Positions 25,201 to 34,663 of a DNA stretch of 64,000 nt are shown piece by piece; the first letter of the stretch is position 1; every line of letters starts with the position of its first letter. The notes under the pieces were generated by a model, which ran no database searches, was not told the DNA's origin, and saw nothing but the letters and a program-made list of their open reading frames with translations. Made by a program: the position numbers and the translations under genes. Source of the DNA: Petrosia ficiformis (taxonomy: Eukaryota; Porifera; Demospongiae; Haplosclerida; Petrosiidae); NCBI GenBank assembly GCA_947044365.1, contig OX345636.1, positions 48,710,896-48,774,895 of the forward strand. Direction: 5' to 3'.

Positions 25201-28200
25201 ATATACAATGTCATGTACATGTATGTGTTTAATGACTAACCATCTCTCCATATTAATTGATAAAATTAATGGTTCCATCATTCAGTAAAATCAAGAAGTG
25301 TTTTGAAATAGGATGAACACAAAGAAATACTATATACATGTATCTGGAGTCACATTGCTGGAAGAAAAGATGAATAGATAGAATTGAATATCCCACATCT
25401 GTATATTGTATGTAGTGCTGAGATAATAATACAAACACTATTACTAGTCTATTATACATGTATATACACATGTACATGTATACATGTACATGTATATGTA
25501 CATGTAGTGCTGAGATAATAATACAAACACTATTACTAGTCTATTATACATGTATATACACATGTACATGTATACATGTATATGTACATGTAGTGCTGAG
25601 ATAATAATACAAACACTATTACTAGTCTATTATACATGTATATACACATGTACATGTATACATGTGTATGTACATGTAGTGCTGAGATAATAATACAAAC
25701 ACTATTACTAGTCTATTATACATGTATATACACATGTACATGTATACATGTATATGTACAAGTAGTGCTGAGATAATAATACAAACACTATTACTAGTCT
25801 ATTATACATGTATATACACATGTACATGTATACATGTATATGTACATGTAGTGCTGAGATAATAATACAAACACTATTACTAGTCTATTGTACATGTACA
25901 TGTATATACACATGTACATGTATACATGTATATGTACATGTAGTGCTGAGATAATAATACAAACACTATTACTAGTCTATTATACATGTATATACACATG
26001 TACATGTATACATGTATATGTACATGTAGTGCTGAGATAATAATACAAACACTATTACTAGTCTATTATACATGTATATACACATGTACATGTATACATG
26101 TATATGTACATGTAGTGCTGAGATAATAATACAAACACTATTACTAGTCTATTATACATGTATATACACATGTACATGTATACATGTATATGTACATGTA
26201 GTGCTGAGATAATAATACAAACACTACTACTAGTCTATTATACATGTACATGTCAATTAATGGGTGTTACATAGAAACTTGAGCTATTCTAGGTACAATA
26301 TATGACTAAAGTACTACAAGATCCTCTACAAAGTAAGAAAAGCAGATAATGAAAATAATAACTACATGTGTGTATAATAGGATGTTGTGCTTCAGACATG
26401 ATAAAGTCACCCATGATTAATAAATGTTGGACACCACAAACCAATTATATATTTTTCTCAATATATCTTTTTTTTTTTCATATAATCATGTTTAACCATT
26501 TTCATGGATTCCATAAGTAAATATAAATATTTTCTATATATTACATTATGTTAAATGTATTGCTCTAGTGTGAATCTGGCTAAATATATGTACATGTATA
26601 CATGTAAATACTTACCTTACTCCATTGCCATGCTGTTCTTCTACACAGGACTTTAAAGTTTTTGATACCACACAAATCATTATCACACTGTCTGTCTTGA
26701 AAATTATAAATGTAACTCTATAGTAATAATTAATATCTAATTAATATAACTGATTAATAACTAATTAATAAGTAATTAATAACTAATTAATAACTAATAT
26801 AGCTGCACAAATTCTGTATATAAAAATAATTGATAACTATTGTACATGTATATTGATAAGTACACCAAATATTGAACTAATTTAGTGCAGAAATGAATTA
26901 TATATTAATTGTATTATGATAATAAATTATAACAAGAATAATAAAAAAAACATTTTAAAAAATGAAAGAGTATGTAGGGATATATATCAAAACCAAAAAA
27001 GCACAGGAACAAGATGGCTTTGGCAACAAAATGAAATACCACTTCCACATAACAACCGTACATAAGTATCACTTCTTTGTGTTTTGCCTTTACTCTAGCT
27101 ATATATACTTATGTAGAGTTGTTATGTGGAAGTGTTATTTCAAGGGTACTGCACTGTGGAGTGCATTCATTCATTATTTTAATAATTACTTGAAGTTGAC
27201 CTGATTTTGTTAATTAATAGACAGCTGCAATATCAATGGAGGGACCAACAATTATGGACAGTACATATGTACATGTACATGTAGGAGCTTGTATGGCATT
27301 TTGACTTGTACAGCTGTCAAATAGAGAGTGGATACTACTTATCACTCAGTGGTAACTATAACAACACCTACACAAATCATTATCTTTAAGAATTTTATTT
27401 TTAAGAATCCACATGCATTCCCAGAAATTCATTCAAGAATTTGTTTTGTTTGCTTGGAGGAGACATTTTATGGATAGTAAGCAGATGTCCACAAAAATGT
27501 TTGAAAAATAGCTACTCTGAGAATGAATGTGGCGAGTTTTGGCAGCTATACACCTATCTTTCACACTCAATAAAAGAAGCTGACTAAATTAAGTATCCAA
27601 CTATCACTACACTGACATGACTAATTTCTCTTTTTAATAATGATCTCGATATTAAGATATGATGACTTCATAATTATTCATAAGGTTAATACATGTATGC
27701 TTTGGATGTGTCATATACGATGTTCATTAGGGCTGGGCGGTATATCGGTATTTAGTTGAAATTCTATATTGATTTAGAAAGGAGTGCTAGACATCAACAT
27801 AAGATATGCTAAATTTGTGTGCTGAGGAGTGTTTCTGTTGTTTGGTAGCATGAGTCAATTGATATAAGTGACTTCTTGTTGAGCTTATACTATAGTACAT
27901 GTATGTTAAAAAAAATTAAGTTTTACATATAGATCTAGTATTATAGAAGTCTGAATGAGTTGTTTGTGGTGATTCAGGCATTGCTTGATGCCTAAAAAGG
28001 TTCGTGGGTGTGACCAATTGTAGCTTTGAATATTGTTTTTCAACCTTCGTCCAGCCCTAACATGTATACATATCTACATTGTATATGTAGAGGTACATAC
28101 ATGCACATGTACATTATACATGTACAGCAAAAATCATGAGAAGTTTAAAATTCAAATATTACAAGTACAATTTGAATGCTACACAGCAATAGCCATGGAA

Positions 28201-29275
28201 TATTGTACACAAACCTTGATGTTGAAGTGTTTCAATACACACTGAATGACACCATTCATCAGTTCCATCTTCAATACAGTATATCAACTGACCATGTGCT
28301 GTTATCATAGCATTAACCACACCTCCTTGACCTCTGTTTAACTGAAGGATTTGAATGTTCTTCCATTGAAGTGACTCTGATGTGAACTTCATTATATGTA
28401 CAAGTCCATTAAACTCCATCTACATGTAATTAACAGATCACATGATCAGTATTCATGTATAAGTGTCTGGTGATTGTAATAAAATTCCGCGTCATTTCAA
28501 ATAAAATATATTACAGAAAGATGGCGGGTGAGAATTTTACACACTAAGCATGTATAACGAATTTCCCTCATTATTCTTAAATATGTATTTGCTTCCAGAA
28601 ATACTATCCATGGATCTACACTTGTTCCGTAATTAACATATGCCACAGCAAAGAGGGTGTGGTCCACCAAACCACAGGCCTATAGACCAGTTACATATAC
28701 CTCTATGGAAGATTAAGGTTTTTAAAAATGTTAATTAAGATGCAAGCAGAGGTACAATGGTTCAGTGGACCACACCCTTGTTGCTATGACATATATTAAT
28801 ATTATTATGGAACATAAACTACATTTACCAATCTTTTTGCTGGTCATGAATGAGGAAAAGTGATAAATATAAACTTACAATTGCAATATGAGTACTATCA
28901 ATCATTAAGACAGCTATGATCTTGGATGCCACACCCACTGGATCACACCCATTATCCGATACTGCATTCAGTGGAACTTGATCAAATATATATACTTCAT
29001 GTTCATCTATTAAATGATTATCATAATTATATAATTATAATATTACATGTTATATATCAACATACCATTTCTGAGTGATTTATATGTAATAATTACATGT
29101 CCTTGTAGCAGCCACACACCCTCTACCTGTCTGTGATTCTTCAACAACTCTCTGAGATTCTAAATAAATGCACAAACAAAATTATACAATGAGTCAAATA
29201 TTCAATTATTCTCACCTGAATACTTCTCAGTGATGGCCAGGCTTCAACGAGTCTGTGAACTTCGAACAAACCCAT
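10276..29275 (-). CDS. HPS6: HPS6-like BLOC-2 complex subunit, about 22 exons
   Basis: Exons, 5' to 3': 29216-29275 (start MGLFEVHRLVEAW), 29066-29147, 28879-29006, 28215-28419, 26616-26695, 25241-25357, 24969-25116, 24745-24901, 23878-23949, 23357-23476, 20242-20344, 19307-19377, 19169-19245, 19014-19105, about 18690-18749, 17647-17730, 16420-16578, 16177-16214, 12571-12667, 11897-12018, 10396-10442, 10276-10322 (stop). Nearly all junctions are GT/AG with matching phase; total about 710 codons, against about 775 aa in vertebrates. The match to HPS6 rests on GQLIYCIE...HSVCIETL in the N-terminal beta-propeller region and PVFELTCNLLYDYEP...LLHFVAYA, then NVELQALTILLDNELWDD, in the helical C-terminal half. 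HPS6 works with HPS3 and HPS5 in BLOC-2, sorting cargo to lysosome-related organelles. Oddities: exon 6 (25241-25357) is one base short and hits a TAA, and the donor of exon 15 is blurred by a TACATG tract. Confidence 0.72.
10507..10590. mobile_element. Short foldback element in HPS6 final intergenic side/intron
   Basis: ATATATTGTCACTGTGATAA on the left is mirrored by TTGCAGAGACAATATAT on the right, around CAGGCCTG. It matches the GC-core subtype of the foldback family and lies just upstream of exon 21 of HPS6 on the - strand. Confidence 0.4.
10639..11237. mobile_element. piggyBac-type non-autonomous element with TTAA target
   Basis: The left end is TTAACCCTTAGAGCACTGA and the right end, read inward on the other strand, is TTAACCATTAGAGCACTGA. 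These are matching inverted repeats with TTAA at both edges, the target of piggyBac elements. About 600 bp, no intact transposase. A related copy begins at 31668. Inserted in the HPS6 intron between exons 20 and 21. Confidence 0.7.
11572..11705 (+). repeat. Dispersed repeat R1, partial copy
   Basis: Shares GGCCCGTAGGGCCATCCC and a GTATACGTAGTTAAGGAAG block with the fuller copy at 15773-15990, with a variable TA tract between. All three R1 copies are in HPS6 introns or next to its exons. Confidence 0.7.
12365..12555 (-). repeat. Dispersed repeat R1, inverted copy next to an HPS6 exon
   Basis: Reverse-orientation copy of R1: GGATGGCCCTGTAGCCC at the right end and the GCGCCTCGCCCATTA region at the left correspond to the two ends of 15773-15990. 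Its right edge lies 16 bases from HPS6 exon 19 (12571-12667), in the downstream intron. Confidence 0.65.
12655..12815. repeat. About 70-bp minisatellite that includes an exon acceptor
   Basis: Two further copies of a unit with CATTAGGATAATCACT and GTGTATG follow the first, which overlaps the 5' edge of HPS6 exon 19. Each unit thus repeats the last bases of the intron and the first bases of the exon. The rest of the unit is AT and TACATG sequence. Confidence 0.75.
13116..13380 (-). mobile_element. tRNA-derived SINE, copy 1
   Basis: On the - strand: a roughly 110-base 5' leader, a tRNA-like region at 13201-13272, a spacer, a (CTTT)n run and the 3' end ACATCTCTGATAACATCATG. Copies lie at 23605-23800, 58216-58472 and 58482-58556. 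The tRNA-like part has intact A- and B-box sequence for RNA polymerase III. It sits in the HPS6 intron between exons 18 and 19. Confidence 0.85.
13201..13272 (-). tRNA. tRNA-like head of the SINE, anticodon position GGA
   Basis: 72 bases fold as a class I cloverleaf: acceptor strands GCCTTGG and CTGAGGC, D stem GCTC/GAGC, anticodon stem TCTGT/ACAGA around CTGGAGT, a five-base variable loop and a T arm GTGGG-TTCAAAT-CCCAC. GGA would read a serine codon, yet the long variable arm of a true tRNA-Ser is absent. With the flanking SINE sequence this argues for a SINE promoter, not a working tRNA gene. Confidence 0.7.
13755..13990 (+). repeat. Diverged repeat shared with the interior of the 17.8-kb MITE
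   Basis: Blocks such as CTTGCTTCTTTCCT, AACAAAGCATGATTTT, CTTAGAAGGTCCTCTGTCT and AAGTTAAAAGTC correspond to 17975-18100 and, more weakly, 18150-18260. A solo fragment of the same element family. Confidence 0.5.
14843..15138. mobile_element. hAT-like MITE with CTAGGGCTGGAA ends
   Basis: Perfect terminal palindrome: CTAGGGCTGGAA at the left and TTCCAGCCCTAG at the right, with further imperfect pairing inside (GATACCCGATTATCC against its mirror). No coding sequence. Same terminal motif class as 27728-28059 and 42441-42726. Confidence 0.65.
15773..15990 (+). repeat. Dispersed repeat R1, fullest copy
   Basis: Begins GGCCCGTAGGGCCATCCC, has a TA tract, then GTATACGTAGTTAAGGAAG, GGGGCTCGGTCAATTAATGG and GCGCGTTTGAGCTACAGA. 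Two other copies lie at 11572-11705 and, inverted, at 12365-12555. The GC-palindrome start GGCCCGTAGGGCC suggests a foldback end. Confidence 0.65.
17400..17660. repeat. Minisatellite repeating the donor side of HPS6 exon 16
   Basis: Units of about 65-90 bases share CACATCACACTGTGCACTACCATACAT-type sequence (only the core ATCACACTGT is quoted for length) and a GTACCTTCAGT block. GTACCTTCAGTGTAG at 17643 is the 3' end and donor of HPS6 exon 16 on the - strand. Donor-like copies recur near 17461 and 17583. Confidence 0.6.
17786..18476. mobile_element. Tc1/mariner-type MITE, 691 bp
   Basis: Inverted repeats of about 60 bp, starting CAGTAGAAAACAAAAAAA and continuing GTTCACGTTCTGTCTTCG, with TA on both sides (17784-17785 and 18477-18478). 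The interior holds two diverged direct copies of about 190 bp (compare 17965-18100 with 18145-18260). The same CAGTAG...AAAAAAAAGTTC pattern is seen at the end of the Tc1-like element at 22855, which could supply the transposase family. Confidence 0.8.
19437..20120. repeat. 12-bp minisatellite (GGTAGTACTATT)n, then (ACTAATGATAAT)n
   Basis: About 47 copies of GGTAGTACTATT with point variants (GTAGTACTAGTG, TTTGTAGTACTA), followed by about eight copies of ACTAATGATAAT. The period is a multiple of three, so long frames exist on both strands but code only simple repeats (TNST or VVLL). It fills the HPS6 intron between exons 11 and 12. Confidence 0.95.
21065..21315. repeat. About 108-bp tandem repeat, three copies
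   Basis: CTTGAACAATTTCTAAAGTA, CTTGAGCAATTTCTGAAGTA and a CTTCAGCAATTCTAAAGTA version each head a unit with CCTGTATAAATAAA-like sequence and a TATTATCATATATGAGAGAC block. Non-coding, in an HPS6 intron. Confidence 0.7.
21412..22526 (-). pseudogene. Tc1-family transposase, inactivated
   Basis: On the - strand the frame starts in the helix-turn-helix region (QQILFYHSKGFRAPTIAKKL, RICRQPGSGRPSKIT), continues to EWAKKNLEEKFEDVIY at 22091, resumes at 21855 with AKHPVKVNIWAGISRRG and FMQDNDPKHVSKLAQQY, and ends with WWRTPPESPDLNPMENLWHE. The D of QDNDPKH and the E of NPMEN are two of the three catalytic acids. The first acidic residue (in the usual WTDE) is gone: about 30 codons are replaced by 235 bp of TA-rich DNA at 21856-22090. 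Two further frameshifts follow, one after LAQQY and one near 21510. The enzyme normally cuts and pastes the element at TA. Confidence 0.85.
22826..22855 (-). repeat. Terminal inverted repeat of the Tc1-like element
   Basis: Read on the - strand from 22855: CAGTAGCCCTCAAAAAAAAG then TTCCCGTACCG, with TA at 22856-22857. Only this 5' end is visible; no matching end is found left of 21412, so the element is truncated on its 3' side. Confidence 0.6.
22860..23345. repeat. Minisatellite carrying four copies of an HPS6 exon tail and its donor
   Basis: The 3' end of HPS6 exon 10 (ACTCTCAGTATAGC...CTAAAGGTA on the - strand, donor at 23356/23357) recurs near 23278, 23166, 23042 and 22875, each time with the following GTAC donor-like sequence and separated by TACATG and ATATACACATG spacers. 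Two units also keep GATAAGCTATACTGAGAG. Confidence 0.8.
23605..23800 (+). mobile_element. tRNA-derived SINE, copy 2 (5' truncated)
   Basis: + strand copy inside the HPS6 intron between exons 9 and 10. The tRNA-like part is 23656-23723 with a short deletion in the anticodon arm (GAGCGTCCGGAGTACAGAG). The spacer, a (CTTT)n run and ACATCTCCGATAACATTATG follow. The leader begins only at CCTGTTCATACAGGCG, so the 5' end is missing. Confidence 0.85.
24060..24300. repeat. About 130-bp tandem duplication with TACATG tracts
   Basis: GTGTTGTATTAACTTGCATA and GTGTTGTATCAACTTGCATA each head a copy with CATACAACATGTATTACATAC. In an HPS6 intron. Frames on both strands here are repeat artefacts. Confidence 0.65.
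25405..26245. repeat. About 85-96-bp minisatellite, ten copies
   Basis: Each unit contains GTGCTGAGATAATAATACAA, CACTATTACTAGTCTATTAT and a TACATGTATATACACATG tail. The copies are nearly identical except for microsatellite length. It lies in the HPS6 intron just upstream of exon 6. Confidence 0.9.
27036..27146. other. Long intronic hairpin
   Basis: ACTTCCACATAACAAC (27041) and CATAAGTA form one arm; TACTTATG and GTTGTTATGTGGAAGT form the other, with a loop of about 38 bases and one small internal mismatch. Each arm is about 27 nt. It sits in the HPS6 intron between exons 4 and 5. It may be a small RNA precursor or the end pair of a short MITE. Sequence just left (26945-27005) also resembles 7660-7715, which favours a mobile origin. 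Confidence 0.5.
27728..28059. mobile_element. hAT-like MITE, TAGGGCTGGGCGG ends
   Basis: TAGGGCTGGGCGGTATATCGG-type left end (motif TAGGGCTGGGC) and a GTCCAGCCCTA right end. Related to 1173-1602. No coding sequence. In an HPS6 intron. Confidence 0.65.
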
Positions 29276-29700
29276 AACAGGCAAAACGAGTAACGACTTT
29301 TAATGACACACCCACAAACAAACGTCACTCGCGGCCTGCTGCCAGTTGCCACTTCCAGTACGCGTACTAAATTATAAAGCAGTGTTGCTAGGCGTGCGCG
29401 TATATATGCTTATATAATATATAATATAATTATTATAATTTTATTATTATAATATATATAATTATATATATGTCTAAGTGCAACTACACCCTAGGCCCTA
29501 CAAAGTACTATACTAGTACTGCACTACTGAATTGCCGCGAATTCGGAATAAGGCGTAACGCATTGGAGTTTAGTCCCCCTGGGGCCGATGACTCGGTTAC
29601 ATAATTACAAGACGGTCTCGCACTACACTAGCTCACAAGATCTTAAGACTAACCATCTATAGGATCTTTAGTTTTCGGCTAAGAGGCGGTGACCTTTTGA
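29276..29700. promoter_or_regulatory. Probable upstream region of HPS6
   Basis: The HPS6 start codon is at 29273-29275 on the - strand. The next bases upstream are locally GC-rich (CACTCGCGGCCTGC, ACGCGTACTAAA) in an otherwise AT-rich window, as expected for a promoter. No clear TATA box. A TA tract follows at 29400-29470. Confidence 0.35.
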
Positions 29701-29950
29701 TTAGCCCTTTCAGTTTTTTAATGTTGTAATTTTACAACATCCTGTCAGAGAGGAAGTGTGTCCAACTTAATAGAATACTGAATTCAAACTGCAATTCACG
29801 GGATCTTGGATGTACCACGCCCCAAATTACTGTAGATTACGAGAGTATGCCAATGTGGTAGCGGCATGTCGGCATTCTATTGTCAAATACGCCCACGCTT
29901 TGTTGGATGTGGTCGGGCGGTGCTTTGATTCAAGTGTTTTTTTTGTATTT
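29700..29950 (-). repeat. Inverted diverged copy of part of the 48.5-kb unit
   Basis: Read on the - strand it matches 48930-49165 block by block: CAAAGCACCGC, CCACATCCAAC, AATAGAATGCCGACATGCCG, AATCTACAGTAATTTGGGG, GGATGTTGTAAAATTACAAC. This dispersed copy predates the recent tandem duplication at 48-57 kb. Confidence 0.75.
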
Positions 29951-30302
29951 GTGGTTGTATACCACTGCCGGTTCTTCAGAGAACGCCAAGAAGTCAAAAG
30001 ATTCACCTTTGAAATTAACAAGTAATTGTTGGTATATAATACTGAATTTACTTTTCGACATTTTTCCCAGAAAACGGGATTCACAGATTGAATTGGTGAG
30101 TGAATCATAGTAATTAATAAGTAATCTCTAGTAATACAAGATTGCAATAATTGTATATAAGCTAGTTTTTGCAATAATTATATTTATTTGGTATGCAATT
30201 GTCATAGAAGGGTGCTTCTTCATGTAGCAGTCATTGCATTACATCATACATTCTAGTCAGTATCTCTGTGAGGGTTGTACACTGTTTAGTTACTGTAAAC
30301 TG

Positions 30303-30570
30303 GGTAACGTGAGGGAATCCTAGGATTATCCTTGGACAGTCAGTGTAACACCAACATCCCGGGATACTCTGACAGAGGGGTTGGTGGGTAACATGTGAGG
30401 GAATCCTAGGATTATCCTAGGACAGTCGGTGTAACATCAACATTCCGGGATACTCTGACAGAGAGGTTGGTGGGTAACGTGAGGGAATCCTAGGATTATC
30501 CTAGGCCAGTCAGTGTAACACTAACATCCCGGGATACTCTGACAAAGGGGTTGGTGGGTAACATGTGGGG
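30303..30570. repeat. About 85-bp tandem repeat, three copies
   Basis: Units contain GTGAGGGAATCCTAGGATTA, GTGTAACACCAACATCCCGG and GATACTCTGACAGAGGGG. Each has a small palindrome around CCTAGG. Non-coding. Confidence 0.85.
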
Positions 30571-31667
30571 CTAGTCCACTATAAGCCTTTTAAATAGTTC
30601 ATGAAATAGTGGAATGGATATGCATCTGAATTATGGACTAACTGTTATGAATAGATTGTAACCAATACACATGTAGATTTACAACTATGACTTAAACCTG
30701 TATTAATGGTTGAATGGCGTATAATATAAAACAGCATTATATACAATATAAATAGTAGAGATCATAAAACTTTCCTATTAATTGTTCATTCATAAAATTG
30801 TTTATAAAAATCCATCACATGGAGGGACAATTTATGCTCAAATGCCTGGATATTTTAAATGCTCGCTATTATGACATGAAGTCAATGAGTTTCGGTATCC
30901 AGGAAGACACGTTATAAGGCTTCTTTCATGACGAATTTCAGTGGCTAAGTGTACAAAATTATGAATGATGAGTGCATGTGTTTGATCAAAAATTGCTTCC
31001 TCTAAACAATATATTATACATCTACTAATATTACAGTATTGTTTATTTTGCACACCAAATATAAAATGTATCAAAAGGGGTCAAGGGGAGGAAACATATG
31101 GGGAAACTGTGATCAAGAACTTTGCACAAGAATAACGAGTGCCATCGGGACAGGACCCGCGCCTACTTGGCAAAGTAATATTGCAACAATAATCAATAAT
31201 ACACAAAAAGATTATAATAACGTATTATGTATACATCATTGGTCATTTGTATGGGTCTGAGTAATATAATCATGAAAAGGTTAACTTCAGATTGTTTAAT
31301 GCATACAAAAGGTATGAAGTAACAAAAGTCAAGGACGGAAATTCTGAAAGTAAAACTGTGAACTGAGTGGATGCTATCAACTGAGCTCAATTTAATTCTA
31401 CTGGTAAGGTAAGACGGGGTAATTTGAACACAAATTCGTACCACACACTACAAATAAAGAAAAGTACCAATAACAAAAAGTAATAAACATATCAACAGTC
31501 TGAGCTGAAGGTACTCTTGAAAATGTAGTTGCCGTGATTCGTTCAAATTTGGGGGTGGGGGTGGGGCTAACCGGTAATGTTGCCTCTCTTCATCAACCAA
31601 TAAACATTAACAGATTACCATACCCTTCTGCCTACGCTTCGCGGATATTCACCTAATCAGGCATTAA
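30571..31667. other. No recognisable gene
   Basis: A - strand frame at 30838-31074 (CLEEAIFDQTHALIIHNF) and a + strand frame at 31039-31260 (ITSAIGTGPAPTWQS) are open but match nothing I know and overlap partly. I do not call either. Confidence 0.4.
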
Positions 31668-32010
31668 TTAACCCTTAGAGCACTGAGCTTGTTTTTCAAA
31701 ATTCTTCTCATTTCCAACACTGGTGACTCTATGGCATATATTTTGGCCACCGTTCACTTTCTCTACCCCAAACTTGGATTCTTTTCCGACATGGAGTACT
31801 ACTTCTACCAACTTACTTACTGGGACTCGAAAGTCCCCAAGCGCTTCATAGGATTGAATCAAATGCAGCGCTCTCCCGCTTTTGACTTAGTGGAACTGGG
31901 GCAAACAAAATGACCCCACTGCATGTTGGCACCAGCTACAACCCATGATTTCAGGTTTTACAGCAAGGGTCAGGTACCCACCAAAGCATGTGGGCGGGGT
32001 CACTGAAACC
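31668..32010. mobile_element. Second copy of the TTAACCCTTAGAGCACTGA element, 3' truncated
   Basis: Begins TTAACCCTTAGAGCACTGA at 31668 and parallels 10639-10960 closely (AACACTGGTGACTCTATGG, GGACTCGAAAGTCCCCAAGC, AAATGACCCCACTGCATG). No right-hand inverted repeat is found. From about 32015 to 32730 I see no gene. Confidence 0.65.
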
Positions 32011-32730
32011 CCAAAAATATTTAAAATGATTAATTTTAATGTTGCATGTTAAATAAAATAATTATTAATATCACACACTAATATATACGACTGTAACTTA
32101 CATATTTACTGTATGTTTCCTCTACCGACAATGAAAAAACATCTAACATGCTGCAACATTGTGTCACATGCATAATAAATAGTAAGTGTCATGCTGTTTA
32201 TATAGAACAGGACGTTTTGCGATTAGCTGTTCCTCTGAAATCCTTTGTGATGATTTTTTTGTTGCACAAGATTTGGCTTTTGTGTCTTCATCCTACTCAT
32301 ACATATGCCATAAGTGAAGTGACTTTACATGAGCTAGAACACAGGTATAGTGTAACTAGCAGGTAAACACTCACTTTCTGAAAATTGCGTCTCCTGTGTT
32401 GAGTCGGCCCATATATTATATACTCTCAGCCTCAATCACTTGCGGAAGAAGTTTATAATTACCACTATATAATTAATCTGTGATACCACGTTTGATCATA
32501 AAATGTAGGAAAAATCTCACTACTGTTGGTTTTAAAGTGACAAATTTCACTCAGCAACTTCAAACATTTGTGACATGTATTCTAAATTTCACTCCTATAC
32601 TATATATAACTATTATTTTAACAATTTGGTTTTTGCAATGATACATGCACCCATTACATAATTATATTAATTATGATACATGTACGAAAACAGTGTATGT
32701 ATAGTACTCTATGCAGTTTGAAATAGAAAC

Positions 32731-34056
32731 TTATACAGTTATTTTAGTTAATATGTCTTTTGTCTCTCCTTTGTTTTTAGACTTTAAACAGTTATGTCCG
32801 TATTGCTTGCGCAGTTCATGTAAGTAAGTAGTGTTGTACAACTCTTTAATGCACATCTTCAAAAATGTATTTTTGAAATTGAGATGATCATCAGATAATG
32901 GATGAGGATAATGAATTAAGAAGGGGTCAGGTAAGACAACAAACTCATAACCTTGTGCTTTGAGTTCGGCAATATGGGCAATTTTATTACGTCTGTATCG
33001 TATAAATCGCTGGTCATACCATACCACATTACTCTTCACCAGTATATAAGGCTCATAATCCTTAGCCCAGTTTGTTACATATGGATATGATGTACTAACC
33101 CATTTAGTATAATTTGTAGCATAATGTCCTTTGAAATGTTGGTGAAAAGGGCGAATTGATAATTTATTTATTTGTTTAAGAAGCATCGATTTATCTTTTG
33201 GGGATATAAGGTTGTTGTCAATTGCTTCAAATGCAGGTACAACTAGTGCTCTTTGTTGTGTTACTGTGATGAGTAGTTCAGCTGCCTTTTTGAGGTAAGA
33301 GTAAAGATCATAGGAGGGTGAAAAATCAAGATCAGTTAAGAAGATGTAGCGTGTTTTAACAACACTTAGAGCTATGTTTCTCAAGTAGTTAATAGGATAA
33401 TATTACCCATTTCTTCTATATACTACGTGTATTGCCACATTTGTTCTTCGAATACCATTTAGTAAATTGTGGGCACTAAAATATTGCATGATGTCTGATT
33501 CCATACCATACATAGATATACTAGCAGGACCATTCCAATACCTGAGTAACTTGTATAATGTATCTACTCTGTTAATAGTCATTTGAGTAACAAGAGTGAC
33601 ATCATACTTGTCAATTGCGTTATATGGTTTACCATAAAAAAACAGGTGAGTTAGAAATTTTGTCTTACTTTGTTCCTTTAAGTTGTTGCACACATCTTTA
33701 TAAGTTGTTAAATTTTGCTCTTGTACACTCATTTCTTTTCCATCATGACCTTGTAGCAAGTAGCTATCATAGTTCCAGAATGAATACTGAGTATCTAGTG
33801 ATTTAAAATCACAGATATATTGGTACTGAATGGCATGATAATTGTTTCCACATTTATTATCATGAAATTGAACATTCCATTCACATGGCAACTCATACAA
33901 TCAATAATTATACAGGTATTCAGTATTCCACAATTTATGAATAATATGCGTCTCCCTCATTGATTGTAAATCAAACAAGATTACATTAGTCTCAAAGCAT
34001 TCATCAAAATCTTGAAGATTTCGACAGGCAACCGGCTTTTTAGCCGCAGCAAACAT
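32731..34056 (-). pseudogene. LARGE-like glycosyltransferase (GT8 tail plus GT49), two in-frame stops
   Basis: One continuous frame of 442 codons is broken by a TGA at about 33901-33903 and a TAA at 33403-33405, with no frameshift. The start region has FETNVILFDLQSMRE, like the last part of the GT8 domain of LARGE. ELPCEWNVQFHDN follows, then a GT49 (B4GAT1-type) domain with YDVTLVTQMTINRVDTLYKL, YPINYLRNIALS and the metal-binding TDLDF. Near the end are RRNKIAHIAELKAQGYEF and VLPDPFLIHYPHP. LARGE adds xylose-glucuronate repeats to alpha-dystroglycan in the Golgi. The N-terminal membrane anchor and most of GT8 are missing; a foldback element lies just beyond. Probably a young 5'-truncated pseudogene; a real gene with errors is possible. 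No introns. Confidence 0.8.
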
Positions 34057-34094
34057 CTAATTTTCTATTTTTAATATGTCAAAAAAGGATTATA

Positions 34095-34225
34095 TTGTGG
34101 TATATAAGAACTGTAAGTGTACTATATACAATATATTGTATGCTCGTGGATTAAAAATTCACAGGTCTATAAGACCTAACCACATCAAATGGTTGCCATG
34201 GTAGCATACTATATATATATATATA
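34095..34225. mobile_element. Foldback element copy
   Basis: Carries TATATAAGAACTGTAAGTG and TGTACTATATA as in the 51.9-kb and 55.9-kb copies, then GGTCTATAAGACC, CCACATCAAATGGTTGCCAT and GTAGCATACTATATA. It abuts the truncated end of the LARGE-like frame. Confidence 0.55.
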
Positions 34226-34572
34226 ATTATATATTATATATATATATCAGGTCTGTTGGCAGGGGGGGTGCACAAGCACTCCCCTTTTAAACAGATTTTA
34301 TGAATAAAGAGCATGACACCTTCACTAGAGCATTGGTTGTCAGCTACATGTCAGTTATTTCTCCAGAAGTGCCCACGCAGAATAGAGAAAGCAAACTTAT
34401 TGTTTGACTGAGATTTGTATGTTGTATTGTTATTAATTTATGATCATAATTCTTTTATTTAACATAGTGCCCACAGATTATACATTCAGCTTCCACGCAT
34501 GCATCCTCCCCCTCATCATAGTCTTGGTACCCCAATTTAACACCCCCCTTTTCAGAAGTCTGGCTACGGGCC

Positions 34573-34574
34573 TG

Positions 34575-34608
<34 letters not shown>

Positions 34609-34626
34609 TGTATAATTATATGTATA

Positions 34627-34663
<37 letters not shown>

